64,000 bases of DNA from VRUE01 sp963748075. Its GTDB lineage: Bacteria > Actinomycetota > Thermoleophilia > Solirubrobacterales > 70-9. Below, in pieces: positions 1 to 8,298 of the stretch; position 1 is the first letter of the stretch; each line of letters starts with the position of its first letter. A program made the position numbers and the translations under genes. Below the pieces are notes generated by a model. It did not search any database, was not told the origin of the DNA, and worked only from the letters and a program-made list of their open reading frames with translations. The stretch is taken from the NCBI GenBank assembly GCA_963748075.1, contig CAVVHQ010000024.1, positions 82,408 through 146,407 of the forward strand, written 5' to 3'.

Positions 1-154
1 CACGCCGCAGCAGGATCTGCTGGCGTTGGGGGCGGCGTGGCGGGCGCGCTCGGCGCCCCGGTCGGGATGCGGCGGAATCCTCCAAGGAGCTGCTCTCCAA
101 AGCTGGTTGGCTGGCCGGAGAGTATGCACGCTGACCGGGTCGCTGCGTCAAGAC

Positions 155-176
155 CCGCAGCAACGATGCGGTTTTT
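155..176 (+). terminator. Intrinsic-terminator-like hairpin before the first kinase
   Basis: A 5-bp perfect stem (155-159 with 167-171) around a 7-base loop is followed directly by five T residues (172-176). This is the usual form of a rho-independent terminator and would end a transcript entering from the left. A competing stem pairs 136-141 with 152-157. The upstream 150 bases contain further inverted repeats (for example 1-8 with 32-39) but no recognised gene. They may be the tail of an RNA gene or of a truncated upstream gene; I could not match them to tRNA, SRP RNA, tmRNA or RNase P RNA. Confidence 0.4.
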
Positions 177-228
177 GCAGCCCGCTGGGCGCAGGAGGAA
201 GGCGTCCCGCGGCGAAATCGAAGGGGCT

Positions 229-1146
229 TTGGTCGGCTCCCTGGTCCTCAACCGCTTCCTGATCGAGCGCCGCATCGGCAGCGGCGGGTTCGGCGTCGTC
301 TACGAGGCGTGGGACGGGCGCCTGGAGCGCACCGTCGCGGTCAAGGCGATCGAGTCCCATGGCGAGGCAGGTCGCCGGGTGCTGCGCGAGGCGCAGGCGG
401 CGGCGCGGCTCAACCATCCCGGCATCGTCACCCTCTACGAGATGGGGGAGGAGGACGGCAACGCGCTGCTCGTCACCGAGCTGGTTGACGGCCCGACCCT
501 GGCCGAGTTGAGCGCGCGGGGCACGCTCAGCGACCGCGAGATCGGCGAGATCGGGGCTGACCTCTGCGAGGCGCTCGATCACGCCCATACCCGCGGCGTC
601 GTCCACCGCGACGTCAAGCCGCAGAACGTCCTGGTCGGCGCCGACGGCGAGCCACGCGCCAAGCTGATGGACTTCGGCGTCGCTCGGCTCTCCGACGCCA
701 CGGCGCTGACCGCGCCGGGCGACGTGGTCGGCACCCTCGCCTACATGTCCCCGGAGCAGGCCGAGGGGCGCGCTGCCGGGCCCGCGGCCGATGTCTACGC
801 GCTGGCCCTCACCCTCTATGAGTGCTGGAGCGGCGATAACCCGAACCGGCGTGCCACCCCGGCGGCCACCGCGCGGGCGATCGGCGACCGGCCGCGCCGC
901 CTGCGCCGCCTGCGCCGGGACCTGCCACGGGAGCTGAGCGAGGCGATCGACGCCGCCCTCTCGCGACGCCCGAACCGCCGGCCCGCGCTCGAGGAGCTGG
1001 GCACCGCGCTCGAGGACTCGCTCGAGCTCCTCGCCGATCGGCCGCCCGGCTTCTCGGCCCCGCTCGGGCTGCGGGCCGGCGCGCTGGTCGCGGCCGCCCT
1101 GCTGGGGGCCTGGCTGGTGTTGGGCCACGGCGTCCTCCTCCCGTAG
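229..1146 (+). CDS. Serine/threonine protein kinase with C-terminal membrane anchor
   Basis: This is a Hanks-type kinase. It shows the glycine loop IGSGGFGVVYEAW, the invariant Lys in VAVKAIE, the catalytic loop VHRDVKPQNVLV, the metal-binding DFGVARL and the activation-segment SPEQAEG. After the kinase domain (about 270 residues) a single hydrophobic segment ends the protein with only a few residues beyond it, so it has no extracellular sensor. The frame is open from 37, but the terminator-like hairpin at 155-176 and the family-like N-terminus LVGSLVLNRFLIERRIG favour the TTG at 229. ATG at 166 or 124 are alternatives. It is followed at once by fhaA and probably feeds phosphorylation of the FHA proteins downstream. 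Kinase identity is certain; the start is uncertain. Confidence 0.85.
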   Translation: MVGSLVLNRFLIERRIGSGGFGVVYEAWDGRLERTVAVKAIESHGEAGRRVLREAQAAARLNHPGIVTLYEMGEEDGNALLVTELVDGPTLAELSARGTLSDREIGEIGADLCEALDHAHTRGVVHRDVKPQNVLVGADGEPRAKLMDFGVARLSDATALTAPGDVVGTLAYMSPEQAEGRAAGPAADVYALALTLYECWSGDNPNRRATPAATARAIGDRPRRLRRLRRDLPRELSEAIDAALSRRPNRRPALEELGTALEDSLELLADRPPGFSAPLGLRAGALVAAALLGAWLVLGHGVLLP

Positions 1147-1155
1147 GATTTTCCG

Positions 1156-1917
1156 ATCAGCGTCCTACGCAACCTCGAGAGTCGGATCGAAGGCCTTGTC
1201 GAGGGCGTCTTCAGCCGCGCCTTCAGCTCCGAGGTGCAGCCGGTCGAGCTGGCCCGGAAGCTGGCCAAGGAGATGGATTCGCACAAGACGGCCGGCGTGG
1301 CGCGGGTCTACGTCCCCAACGAGTACACGGTCTACCTCTCAGGCAAGGACCGCAGCCGGCTGGAGGGCTACGAGAGAGGGCTCGAGCAGGAGCTGGCGGG
1401 GTACCTGCTGGAGCACGCGCGGCGCCGCGACTACGATCTGTTGACCCGGCCGACGGTCTCCTTCGAGACCGATGAGCGACTGCGACTGGGCGAGTTCGGC
1501 ATCCAGGCGCGGCTGGTGAAGCCGCCGGCGCACGAAGGCGCCGCCCCGAGCCAGGGCGAGGGGGGCCACACGATGGTCTACTCGACGGTCCGCGAGGCGG
1601 CGCCGGAGAGGCCCGCCCACCGCGCCGAGGTGGCGACCCGGGCGGTGGTCGTGGTCGATGACCGTCGCTACGTGCTGGAGGGGCCCCGGGCGACGATCGG
1701 TCGCTCCAAGGACGCCGAGTGCGTGCTGCGCGACCCGAACGTCTCCCGCCACCACGCCGAGCTGCGCCGCTCGCCGCAGGGCGACTGGACGATCGCCGAC
1801 CTCGGCTCGACCAACGGGGTCAAGGTGAACGGGCGCCGGGTCGGCTCGACGCGGCTCGGCGCGGGCGACCAGGTGACGCTGGGAACGACGACCTTCAAGT
1901 TCGACATCGAGCAGTAG
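1156..1917 (+). CDS. fhaA: FhaA-like protein: DUF3662 domain plus C-terminal FHA domain
   Basis: The N-terminal ~110 residues match the DUF3662 domain found at the front of actinobacterial FhaA. The last ~75 residues are an FHA phosphothreonine-binding domain, with TIGRSKDAECVLRD, SRHHAEL and LGSTNGVKVNG. In mycobacteria FhaA binds phosphorylated MviN/CwlM-type partners and restrains peptidoglycan precursor synthesis. The family N-terminus (SVLRNLESRIEGLVEGVFSRAF) reads back to an ATC codon at 1156, seven bases after AGGA (1145-1148). An in-frame TAG at 1144 lies just upstream and there is no ATG, GTG or TTG before GTG 1234. A start at 1234 would delete 26 conserved residues, so the ATC start is preferred. 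Confidence 0.85.
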   Translation: MSVLRNLESRIEGLVEGVFSRAFSSEVQPVELARKLAKEMDSHKTAGVARVYVPNEYTVYLSGKDRSRLEGYERGLEQELAGYLLEHARRRDYDLLTRPTVSFETDERLRLGEFGIQARLVKPPAHEGAAPSQGEGGHTMVYSTVREAAPERPAHRAEVATRAVVVVDDRRYVLEGPRATIGRSKDAECVLRDPNVSRHHAELRRSPQGDWTIADLGSTNGVKVNGRRVGSTRLGAGDQVTLGTTTFKFDIEQ

Positions 1918-1935
1918 CCGTAGTGTGCTGACGAC

Positions 1936-2412
1936 GTGGCCTACGACCCGATTTCCGTTGCCCTCAAGTTCGGCTTTCTCGCCGTCCTCTATCTGTTCCT
2001 GCTCTGGATCGCGCGCAGCGCGCTGAAGGACCTGCGCGGGGCCGTGGCGCCGGCCCCGGATGCGACCGGCTTCCACCCGGCGCCCGCTCTCGGCGAGCCG
2101 GCGGTTGGCGGCGACGCCTGGCTGGTCGCGCTGCGCGGCGGCGGCCTGCGCGAAGGAGAGCGCTTCGACCTGATCGGCGGGCTCTCGATCGGCCGCTCCC
2201 AGGAGGCCGACCTGCGGATCGAGGACCGCTATGCCTCCGGGCTGCACGCCAGGATCTTCTCCCGTGAAGGGCGCAGCTACGTCGAAGACATGAACTCGAC
2301 CAACGGCACCCTGCTGAACGACGCCGACCTGCGGGGCGAGGCCGAGTTGATCGACGGCGACGTGGTGCGGATCGGCGACACCGAATTCAGGTTCGAGGCA
2401 GGTGACACCTGA
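1936..2412 (+). CDS. fhaB: FhaB-like membrane-anchored FHA-domain protein
   Basis: A 158-residue protein with one N-terminal membrane helix (about residues 8-26) and a cytoplasmic FHA domain (about 75-155), which shows SIGRSQEADLRIED, SGLHARI and DMNSTNGTLLND. This is the FhaB/FipA arrangement: a membrane-tethered reader of threonine phosphorylation that helps position the division and elongation machinery. It starts with GTG, 18 bases after fhaA, and its stop overlaps the ATG of the phosphatase gene (ATGATG-type junction), indicating translational coupling. Placement between fhaA and pstP supports the call strongly. Confidence 0.9.
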   Translation: MAYDPISVALKFGFLAVLYLFLLWIARSALKDLRGAVAPAPDATGFHPAPALGEPAVGGDAWLVALRGGGLREGERFDLIGGLSIGRSQEADLRIEDRYASGLHARIFSREGRSYVEDMNSTNGTLLNDADLRGEAELIDGDVVRIGDTEFRFEAGDT

Positions 2413-3593
2413 TGCTGCGGATCTCCGACCAGGCGTTCCGCACCGACACCGGCCGGCAGCGGAGCGAGAACGAGGACTCGCTGTTCGTGCGCGCGCCGAT
2501 CTTCGTCGTCGCCGACGGAATGGGCGGCGCCCAGGCGGGAGAGGTCGCCTCGAAGGCCGCCGCCGAGGCCTTCGACCGCGACCTGCCCGACGGGCCGCCG
2601 GGGCCGGTGCTGCGCGAGACGATCGAGGCGGCGAACCGCAGGATCCACCAGCTCGCCCACGCCGACCCCTCGCGGGCGGGGATGGGCACGACGATCACCG
2701 CCGCGATCGTCGATGCCCGGAGCGAAGAGGTCGGGATCGGTCACGTCGGCGACAGCCGCGCCTATCGGCTGCGCGGCGGCCGGCTGGAACAGCTGACCCG
2801 CGACCACTCGCTGGTCGAGGAGATGCGGCGCAAGGGCCAGATCACCGACGCGCAGGCCGAGGACCACCCGCAACGCTCGATCATCACCCGCGCCCTCGGC
2901 CCCGAGGCCGATGTCGAGGTCGACGTGCAGACGGTGCCCGCCGCCCCCGGCGACGTCTTCCTGCTCTGCTCCGACGGCCTCACCACGATGATCGGCGAGG
3001 AGCGGATAGCCGCCGTCCTCTCCGGCACCGCCTCGCTGCGCGAGGCGGTGCGGCAGCTGGTCGAGGAGGCCAACCGGGCGGGGGGGCGCGACAACATCAC
3101 GGCGCTCGCCTTCCAGCTCGAGGACGCGGCGGCGCCGCTGCGCGACGCCGCCGGGGACGCCACGCTGGTCGGCGCGACGGCCAGGGAGGAGGGGCTCAGC
3201 GCGACCGAGGTCCGCCGCCGCGCCGCCGCGGCCGCCGCCCGCGAGCGCCGCGAGCAGCTCACCGCGAGGCGGCAGCGCCACCGCCTGCGCACCGCCGCCA
3301 AGCTCCTCGCCGTCGTCGTGATCCTCGCCGCGGTCGCCTTCGGCGCCTGGTACGGCAACCGCCAGGCGTGGTTCCTCGGAACCGACGACGCCGGCCGGGT
3401 CGCCCTCTACCGAGGCCTGCCCTACGAGCTGCCCTTCGGCGTCGAGCTCTACTCCGAGCGCTACGCGAGCCCGATCCAGACCGACTCGCTGCCCCCCCGC
3501 CGCCGCGAATCGGTTACCGGCCATGACGTCCGCTCGCACTCCGATGCGGTCTCGCTGATCGAAGACATCGAACGCAGCCGGGGGGTTCCTTGA
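2412..3593 (+). CDS. pstP: PP2C-family Ser/Thr phosphatase, membrane-anchored
   Basis: The N-terminal ~235 residues are a PP2C (PPM) phosphatase with the metal-ligand motifs RSENEDSLF, VADGMGGAQAG, GHVGDSRAYRL, LLCSDGLT and GGRDNIT. A basic, arginine-rich linker leads to one membrane helix (about residues 300-318) and an extracellular tail of about 75 residues. Family members such as PstP dephosphorylate the PknA/PknB-type kinases and their envelope substrates. The last bases overlap the TTG start of the next gene. Position in the fha-rodA-pbpA-pknB operon makes the assignment secure. Confidence 0.93.
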   Translation: MLRISDQAFRTDTGRQRSENEDSLFVRAPIFVVADGMGGAQAGEVASKAAAEAFDRDLPDGPPGPVLRETIEAANRRIHQLAHADPSRAGMGTTITAAIVDARSEEVGIGHVGDSRAYRLRGGRLEQLTRDHSLVEEMRRKGQITDAQAEDHPQRSIITRALGPEADVEVDVQTVPAAPGDVFLLCSDGLTTMIGEERIAAVLSGTASLREAVRQLVEEANRAGGRDNITALAFQLEDAAAPLRDAAGDATLVGATAREEGLSATEVRRRAAAAAARERREQLTARRQRHRLRTAAKLLAVVVILAAVAFGAWYGNRQAWFLGTDDAGRVALYRGLPYELPFGVELYSERYASPIQTDSLPPRRRESVTGHDVRSHSDAVSLIEDIERSRGVP

Positions 3594-4888
3594 GAAGCGC
3601 CAGGAATCGGGAGCTGGTCGCCCTGGTCCCGGTCGCGCTGTTGCTCAGCGCCGGCTTCGCCGCGGTGTTCGCCCAGGAGAGCGCGCGGCTCGACAACCTC
3701 AGCCTCGTCTACGGCGCCTACTTCCTCGGCGTCTGCCTCGCCACCCACGTCTACCTGCGGCTGCGGCTGCCCGATGCCGACCCGTACCTCTTCCCGCTGG
3801 TCGCCCTGCTGACCGCCTTCGGGCTGGTGATGGTCTACCGGATCGACCCCGGCCTGGCCCGCGACCAGGCCAACTGGTTCGTGCTCGGCCTCGTCCTCTT
3901 CGCCGTGACGGTCCACTTCCTGCGCGATTACGACGTGCTCGAGCGTTACCGCTACACGATCGCGGCGGTCGGCCTGCTGCTGCTGCTGGCGCCGCGCCTG
4001 CCGGGGATCGGCCAGCAGGTCAACGGCGCCTACCTCGGCGTGAAGCTCGGCCCGCTCGCCTTCCAGCCGGCCGAGTTCTCGAAGATCTGCATCGTCGTCT
4101 TCCTCGCCAGCTACCTGCGTGAGCACCGCGAGGTGCTGATCGTCGGCGCGCGGCGGGTGCTCGGCGTCACCCTGCCGCCGCTCAAGCACCTCGGCCCGCT
4201 GCTGGTCGTCTGGGGAGCGTCGATGTTCATGCTCGTCTTCATCCGCGACCTGGGCAGCTCGCTGATGTTCTTCGCGGCCTTCCTGGCCCTGCTCTACGTG
4301 GCGACCGGCCGCTTCTCCTTCGTCGTGATCGGGATGGCGCTGTTCCTGCTCGGCGCCTGGTTCTTCGCCTCGACCGTTCCCCATGTCCACGACCGGGTCG
4401 AGATCTGGCTCAACCCCTACCACGACCCCAGCGGGACCGGCTACCAGGTCCTCCAGTCGATCTTCGCCCAGGCCGACGGCGGCCTGTTCGGGAAGGGCTT
4501 CGGGCAGGCGCTGATCACGATCCCCGGCACCGACGCGCCGTTGCTGCCGGCGGCGCAGACCGACACGATCTACTCGCTGATCGTCAGCGAGCTGGGCCTG
4601 TTCGGCGCCTGCGCGGTGATCCTCATCTACCTGCTGATCGCGGCGCGCGGCTTCAAGGTCGCGCTGCTCGCCGACGACGGCTTCTCGAAGCTGCTGGCGA
4701 CCGGGCTGACCGCGGTCTTCGCGATCCAGGCCTTCGTGATCATCGGCGGGGTCACCCGGGTGATCCCGCTGACCGGCGTCACCCTGCCGTTCATCAGCTA
4801 CGGGGGCAGCTCGATCGTCGCCAACTTCGTCCTGCTCGCCCTGCTGCTGCTGGTCTCCGACCGGGCCCGCCGGGAGGCGAGGGCGTGA
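3590..4888 (+). CDS. rodA: SEDS-family peptidoglycan glycosyltransferase (RodA/FtsW)
   Basis: A polytopic membrane protein of 432 residues with about ten to twelve helices. It ends with the SEDS signature, an ARG-containing loop followed by the strongly conserved TRVIPLTGVTLPFISYGG. SEDS proteins polymerise lipid II into glycan strands with a partner class B PBP, which here is the next gene. The TTG start at 3590 overlaps the phosphatase stop (TTGA) and the 3' end overlaps the PBP start (GTGA), so all three are translationally coupled. RodA rather than FtsW is inferred from the locus order; sequence alone does not separate them here. Confidence 0.92.
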   Translation: MRSARNRELVALVPVALLLSAGFAAVFAQESARLDNLSLVYGAYFLGVCLATHVYLRLRLPDADPYLFPLVALLTAFGLVMVYRIDPGLARDQANWFVLGLVLFAVTVHFLRDYDVLERYRYTIAAVGLLLLLAPRLPGIGQQVNGAYLGVKLGPLAFQPAEFSKICIVVFLASYLREHREVLIVGARRVLGVTLPPLKHLGPLLVVWGASMFMLVFIRDLGSSLMFFAAFLALLYVATGRFSFVVIGMALFLLGAWFFASTVPHVHDRVEIWLNPYHDPSGTGYQVLQSIFAQADGGLFGKGFGQALITIPGTDAPLLPAAQTDTIYSLIVSELGLFGACAVILIYLLIAARGFKVALLADDGFSKLLATGLTAVFAIQAFVIIGGVTRVIPLTGVTLPFISYGGSSIVANFVLLALLLLVSDRARREARA

Positions 4889-6339
4889 ACCGGCAGATCG
4901 TCAAGCTGTTCGGGCTGTTCGTCGTCCTCTTCGCGGTCCTGGTCGGCTTCACCTCGTACTGGTCGGTGTTCGACGCAGAGGCGCTGAAGGAAAAAGCCGC
5001 GAACAAGCGCCCCCTGCTCGAGCAGCAGCAGATCCGGCGGGGGAGGATCCTCGCCGACGACGGCACGGTGCTCGCCCGCTCGATAGCCAAGGGACGCGGC
5101 GCCAGCCGCCGCTACGTGCGCCGCTACCCGGAGGGAGCGCTGTACGGGCACCCGATCGGCTACAGCTTCGTCCGCCAGGGCGACAGCGAGTTCGAGAAGT
5201 CCCACAACGACGAGCTGGTCGGCGACGAATCCGAATTCGGCTCGATCGTCGACCAGCTGACCGGTCGCGGCCAGGAAGGCAACGACGTCGTCACCAACAT
5301 CGACCCGGCGGCGCAGCGGACCGCGCTCGCCGACCTCGAAGGGACTGGCTTCGGCGCGGTGGTGGCGATCGAGCCGAGCAGCGGCCGGGTGCGGGTGCTC
5401 GCCTCCAACCCGCCGTACGACCCGAACCGCGTCCCCGAACACCTCGCGGCGCTCAACCGCGACGCGAGCGCGCCGCTGCTCGACCGCGCCACCCAGGGCC
5501 AGTACCCACCCGGCTCGACGTTCAAGGTGGTGACCGCCGCCGCCGGTCTCGACAGCGGCACGATCACCCCCGAGACCACGATCGACGCGCCGGGCGAACT
5601 GGAAGTCCAGGGCCAGACGCTGCAGAACGACTTCACCCAGAGCTTCGGGCCGATCGCCCTCGACGAGGCGCTGACTTCTTCGGTCAACACCTGGTTTGCG
5701 CAGCTCGGCCAGAGACTGGGCGAGGACACCATGTTCGAATATATGGACGCCTTCGGCTTCAACTCGACCCCGGCGATCGACCTGCCCGCCGATCAGGTCT
5801 ACAAGAGCGGCGTCTTCAGCGAAGGCGAGCTGCTCGGCTCCGGTGACCCGGTCGACGTGGCGCGCATCGCGATCGGCCAGGAGCGCCTCGCGGTGACGCC
5901 GCTGCAGATGGCCGAGGTGGCGGCCGCGGTGGCCAACGATGGGCGCCAGATGAAGCCGCAGATCTGGAGCCGGGTGGTCGACCCCGACGGGCGGGTCGTG
6001 AGGCGCCTCGACCCCAGCCAGTACAGTCGCCCGATCGACGAGCGGACGGCGGCCGAGCTGACCACGGCGATGGAGGGCGTGGTCAGCGCCGGCACCGGCA
6101 CCAACGCGGCGATTCCCGGCGTTCCGGTCGCCGGCAAGACCGGCACCGCGGAAACGCCCTTCAACGAGAGCTGCGGCGGCGGCAGCGCGGAGAACCAGGC
6201 ATGGTTCATCGGCTTTGCGCCGGCCAACGAACCGAAGATCGCAATCGCGGCGACGGTCGAGTGCACGACCGCGTTCGGCAACGACGTCGCCGCGCCGATC
6301 TTCCGCGACGTCGCGGAAGCGATCCTGGCGGGCGGATGA
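4885..6339 (+). CDS. pbpA: Class B penicillin-binding protein (transpeptidase)
   Basis: One N-terminal membrane helix (residues ~7-25) is followed by a PBP dimerisation region and a transpeptidase domain. Active-site motifs are S-T-F-K with Ser211, S-V-N at 266-268 and K-T-G at 418-420, in the expected order and spacing. The enzyme crosslinks peptidoglycan stem peptides outside the membrane and is the target of beta-lactams. At 484 residues it has the length of mycobacterial PbpA. It overlaps the SEDS gene by 4 bases, the normal pairing of a glycosyltransferase with its transpeptidase. Confidence 0.93.
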   Translation: MNRQIVKLFGLFVVLFAVLVGFTSYWSVFDAEALKEKAANKRPLLEQQQIRRGRILADDGTVLARSIAKGRGASRRYVRRYPEGALYGHPIGYSFVRQGDSEFEKSHNDELVGDESEFGSIVDQLTGRGQEGNDVVTNIDPAAQRTALADLEGTGFGAVVAIEPSSGRVRVLASNPPYDPNRVPEHLAALNRDASAPLLDRATQGQYPPGSTFKVVTAAAGLDSGTITPETTIDAPGELEVQGQTLQNDFTQSFGPIALDEALTSSVNTWFAQLGQRLGEDTMFEYMDAFGFNSTPAIDLPADQVYKSGVFSEGELLGSGDPVDVARIAIGQERLAVTPLQMAEVAAAVANDGRQMKPQIWSRVVDPDGRVVRRLDPSQYSRPIDERTAAELTTAMEGVVSAGTGTNAAIPGVPVAGKTGTAETPFNESCGGGSAENQAWFIGFAPANEPKIAIAATVECTTAFGNDVAAPIFRDVAEAILAGG

Positions 6340-6350
6340 GATACAAGAGC

Positions 6351-6403
6351 CCGCCGATGGGCCGAAATGTCCACTCCGACTCCACTTTTCGGCCCATCGG
6401 CGG
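6351..6403. promoter_or_regulatory. 17-bp perfect inverted repeat between pbpA and the PASTA kinase
   Basis: Bases 6351-6367 are the exact reverse complement of 6387-6403, around a 19-base loop. The hairpin lies just after the pbpA stop. Its left arm ends on the A of an ATG (6367) that is in frame with the kinase. It has no T tract on either side, so it is not a canonical terminator. It could slow the transcript, protect the upstream mRNA or occlude the upstream ATG so that the GTG at 6421 is used. Confidence 0.6.
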
Positions 6404-6420
6404 CGGAAGCGGGAGGGCGC

Positions 6421-8298
6421 GTGGCTGAAGTCGGCGAGGGAAGCACGGTCGACGGGCGCTACCGGCTGCTGCGGCGGATCGGCTCGGGCGGGATGGCGGA
6501 CGTCTGGCTGGCCGAGGACGAGCACCTGCAGCGCCGCGTCGCGCTGAAGATCCTCCACCGGCGCTTCGCCCAGGACCACGAGTTCGTCGAACGCTTCCGT
6601 CGCGAGGCCGAGGCGGCGGCGGGCTTGCAGCACCCGCACGTCGTCGCCGTCTTCGACCGCGGCGACGCCGACGGCACCTACTACATCGCGATGCAGCTGC
6701 TCGAAGGCCGCTCGCTGAAGCAGCTGATCGACCAGCGCCTCACCCCCGAGCAGGCGGTGGCGCTGATCCGCCAGGTGCTCGAGGGAGCCGGCTTCGCCCA
6801 TCGGCACGGCGTCGTCCACCGCGATCTGAAGCCGCAGAACGTGATCGTCGACGAGGAGGGCAAGGTCACCGTGACCGATTTCGGCATCGCCCGGGCCGGC
6901 GCCTCGGAGATCACCCAGGCCGGCTCGGTGATGGGGACGCCGCACTATCTCTCGCCGGAGCAGGCGCAGGGCCATGACGTGACCGCGGTCTCCGACCTCT
7001 ACTCGGTCGGGGTGATGCTCTACGAGGCGCTCGCCGGACGGGTGCCGTTCGAGGCCGACTCGGCGGTGGCGATCGCGATGAAGCAGGTCTCCCACACTCC
7101 GCAGCGGCCCAGCTCGATCAACCCGGCCGTCTCGCCGGCGCTCGACGCAGTCGTGATGCGGGCGCTGGAGAAGGACCCGGGGCAGCGCTTCCAGAGCGCC
7201 GACGCGTTCATCGCGGCGCTCGACGCGGCGCTGCGCGAGCCCGGCGGCGGCGGTGGCACCGCCGCCTTCGCGCCGCTGCCGCCGCCGGTGGTCGGCCCCG
7301 AGGAGGCCGCCGCGGCCGAGCCGGGCGCCGAGGAGGAGGCCCGCCGCAAGCGCCGCCGCCGCATCTGGGCGCTGGTCGGCGCCGCGGCGCTGGTCGGCCT
7401 GCTGATCGGCTTCGCGCTGACCCGCGAGACGACGACCGAAGTGCCGAGGGTGACGAGCAACCAGCTTGGCGTGGCGATCTCGCTGCTCGAACAGAACGGC
7501 TTCAAGGTCGGCGACGTCACCCGGGTGCGGCGGGAAGTCGCCGCCAACACCGTGCTCGAGCAGGACCCGGCCGCCTCGCCGCCGGCCGGCGAAGCGAGCC
7601 TCGACTGCGCCTTCCTCAGCTTCTTCTGCTCGAAGCCGAAGGTGATGCTGACGGTCAGCGCCGGCCCCGGCAGCGCCAAGGTTCCCGGCACCGCCGGGCT
7701 GACGGAGGAGGAAGCGGTCGCGAAGCTCGAAGAAGCGGGCTTCGAAACGCGGGTCGAAGAGGTCAACTCGGGAAAGGTCGAAGCGGGTCTGGTGGTCCAC
7801 TCCGAACCGCCGGGAGGGGCGACCGCGACGCGCGGCTCGGCCGTCGTTCTGGTCGTCTCGAAGGGCCAGAAGCTGGCCAAGGTGCCGGTTCTGGTCGGGA
7901 CGCAACGGGGGGTGGCCGTGCAGCAGATCCGCGGCCGCGGCCTCTCGCCGAGCGTCGAAGAAGAAGAAAGCGGCAAGCCGGCGGGCGAGGTGATCCGCCA
8001 GTCGCCCAGCGCCGGCACGGAACTGTCACGCGGCTCGACCGTCTCGATCGTCGTCTCCGGAGGCGAGGCGAAGGCGAAGGTGCCGAACGTGATCGGCTCC
8101 GAACGCCGCGAAGCGGTGGAAGCGCTGCGCGAAGCGGGGCTCGACCCGAGCGTGCGGGAAGAAGCGACCGAAGTGCCGTCGCAGGTCGGTCGGGTCACCG
8201 ACCAGTTCCCGCCGCCGGGCTCCGAAGTCGAACAGGGCACCGCGGTGACCGTGGTGGTCGGCAAGGCGGCGCCCGGCACGGAAGCGGGGGTGGAATGA
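6421..8298 (+). CDS. pknB: PASTA-domain serine/threonine kinase (PknB type)
   Basis: The cytoplasmic kinase domain shows GSGGMADVWLAED, Lys43 in VALKILH, the catalytic HRDLKPQN with Asp135, DFG from Asp153, and SPEQAQG. An arginine-rich juxtamembrane stretch and one helix (about residues 318-336) lead to four extracellular PASTA repeats. The first PASTA repeat carries an insertion with two cysteines (CAFLSFFC). PASTA kinases sense muropeptides or lipid II and regulate cell-wall growth. GTG 6421 with GGGAGG just upstream is preferred; ATG 6367 is in frame but sits in the inverted repeat. The C-terminal part uses GAA far more than its neighbours. The gene overlaps ddl by 4 bases. Confidence 0.93.
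   Translation: MAEVGEGSTVDGRYRLLRRIGSGGMADVWLAEDEHLQRRVALKILHRRFAQDHEFVERFRREAEAAAGLQHPHVVAVFDRGDADGTYYIAMQLLEGRSLKQLIDQRLTPEQAVALIRQVLEGAGFAHRHGVVHRDLKPQNVIVDEEGKVTVTDFGIARAGASEITQAGSVMGTPHYLSPEQAQGHDVTAVSDLYSVGVMLYEALAGRVPFEADSAVAIAMKQVSHTPQRPSSINPAVSPALDAVVMRALEKDPGQRFQSADAFIAALDAALREPGGGGGTAAFAPLPPPVVGPEEAAAAEPGAEEEARRKRRRRIWALVGAAALVGLLIGFALTRETTTEVPRVTSNQLGVAISLLEQNGFKVGDVTRVRREVAANTVLEQDPAASPPAGEASLDCAFLSFFCSKPKVMLTVSAGPGSAKVPGTAGLTEEEAVAKLEEAGFETRVEEVNSGKVEAGLVVHSEPPGGATATRGSAVVLVVSKGQKLAKVPVLVGTQRGVAVQQIRGRGLSPSVEEEESGKPAGEVIRQSPSAGTELSRGSTVSIVVSGGEAKAKVPNVIGSERREAVEALREAGLDPSVREEATEVPSQVGRVTDQFPPPGSEVEQGTAVTVVVGKAAPGTEAGVE

Noticed and set aside
4798..7905. Very long minus-strand open frame opposite rodA, pbpA and the PASTA kinase
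   Set aside because: Composition is Arg/Asp/His-rich with no recognisable domain, and it is the mirror of three well-supported genes; such antisense frames are common at this GC content.
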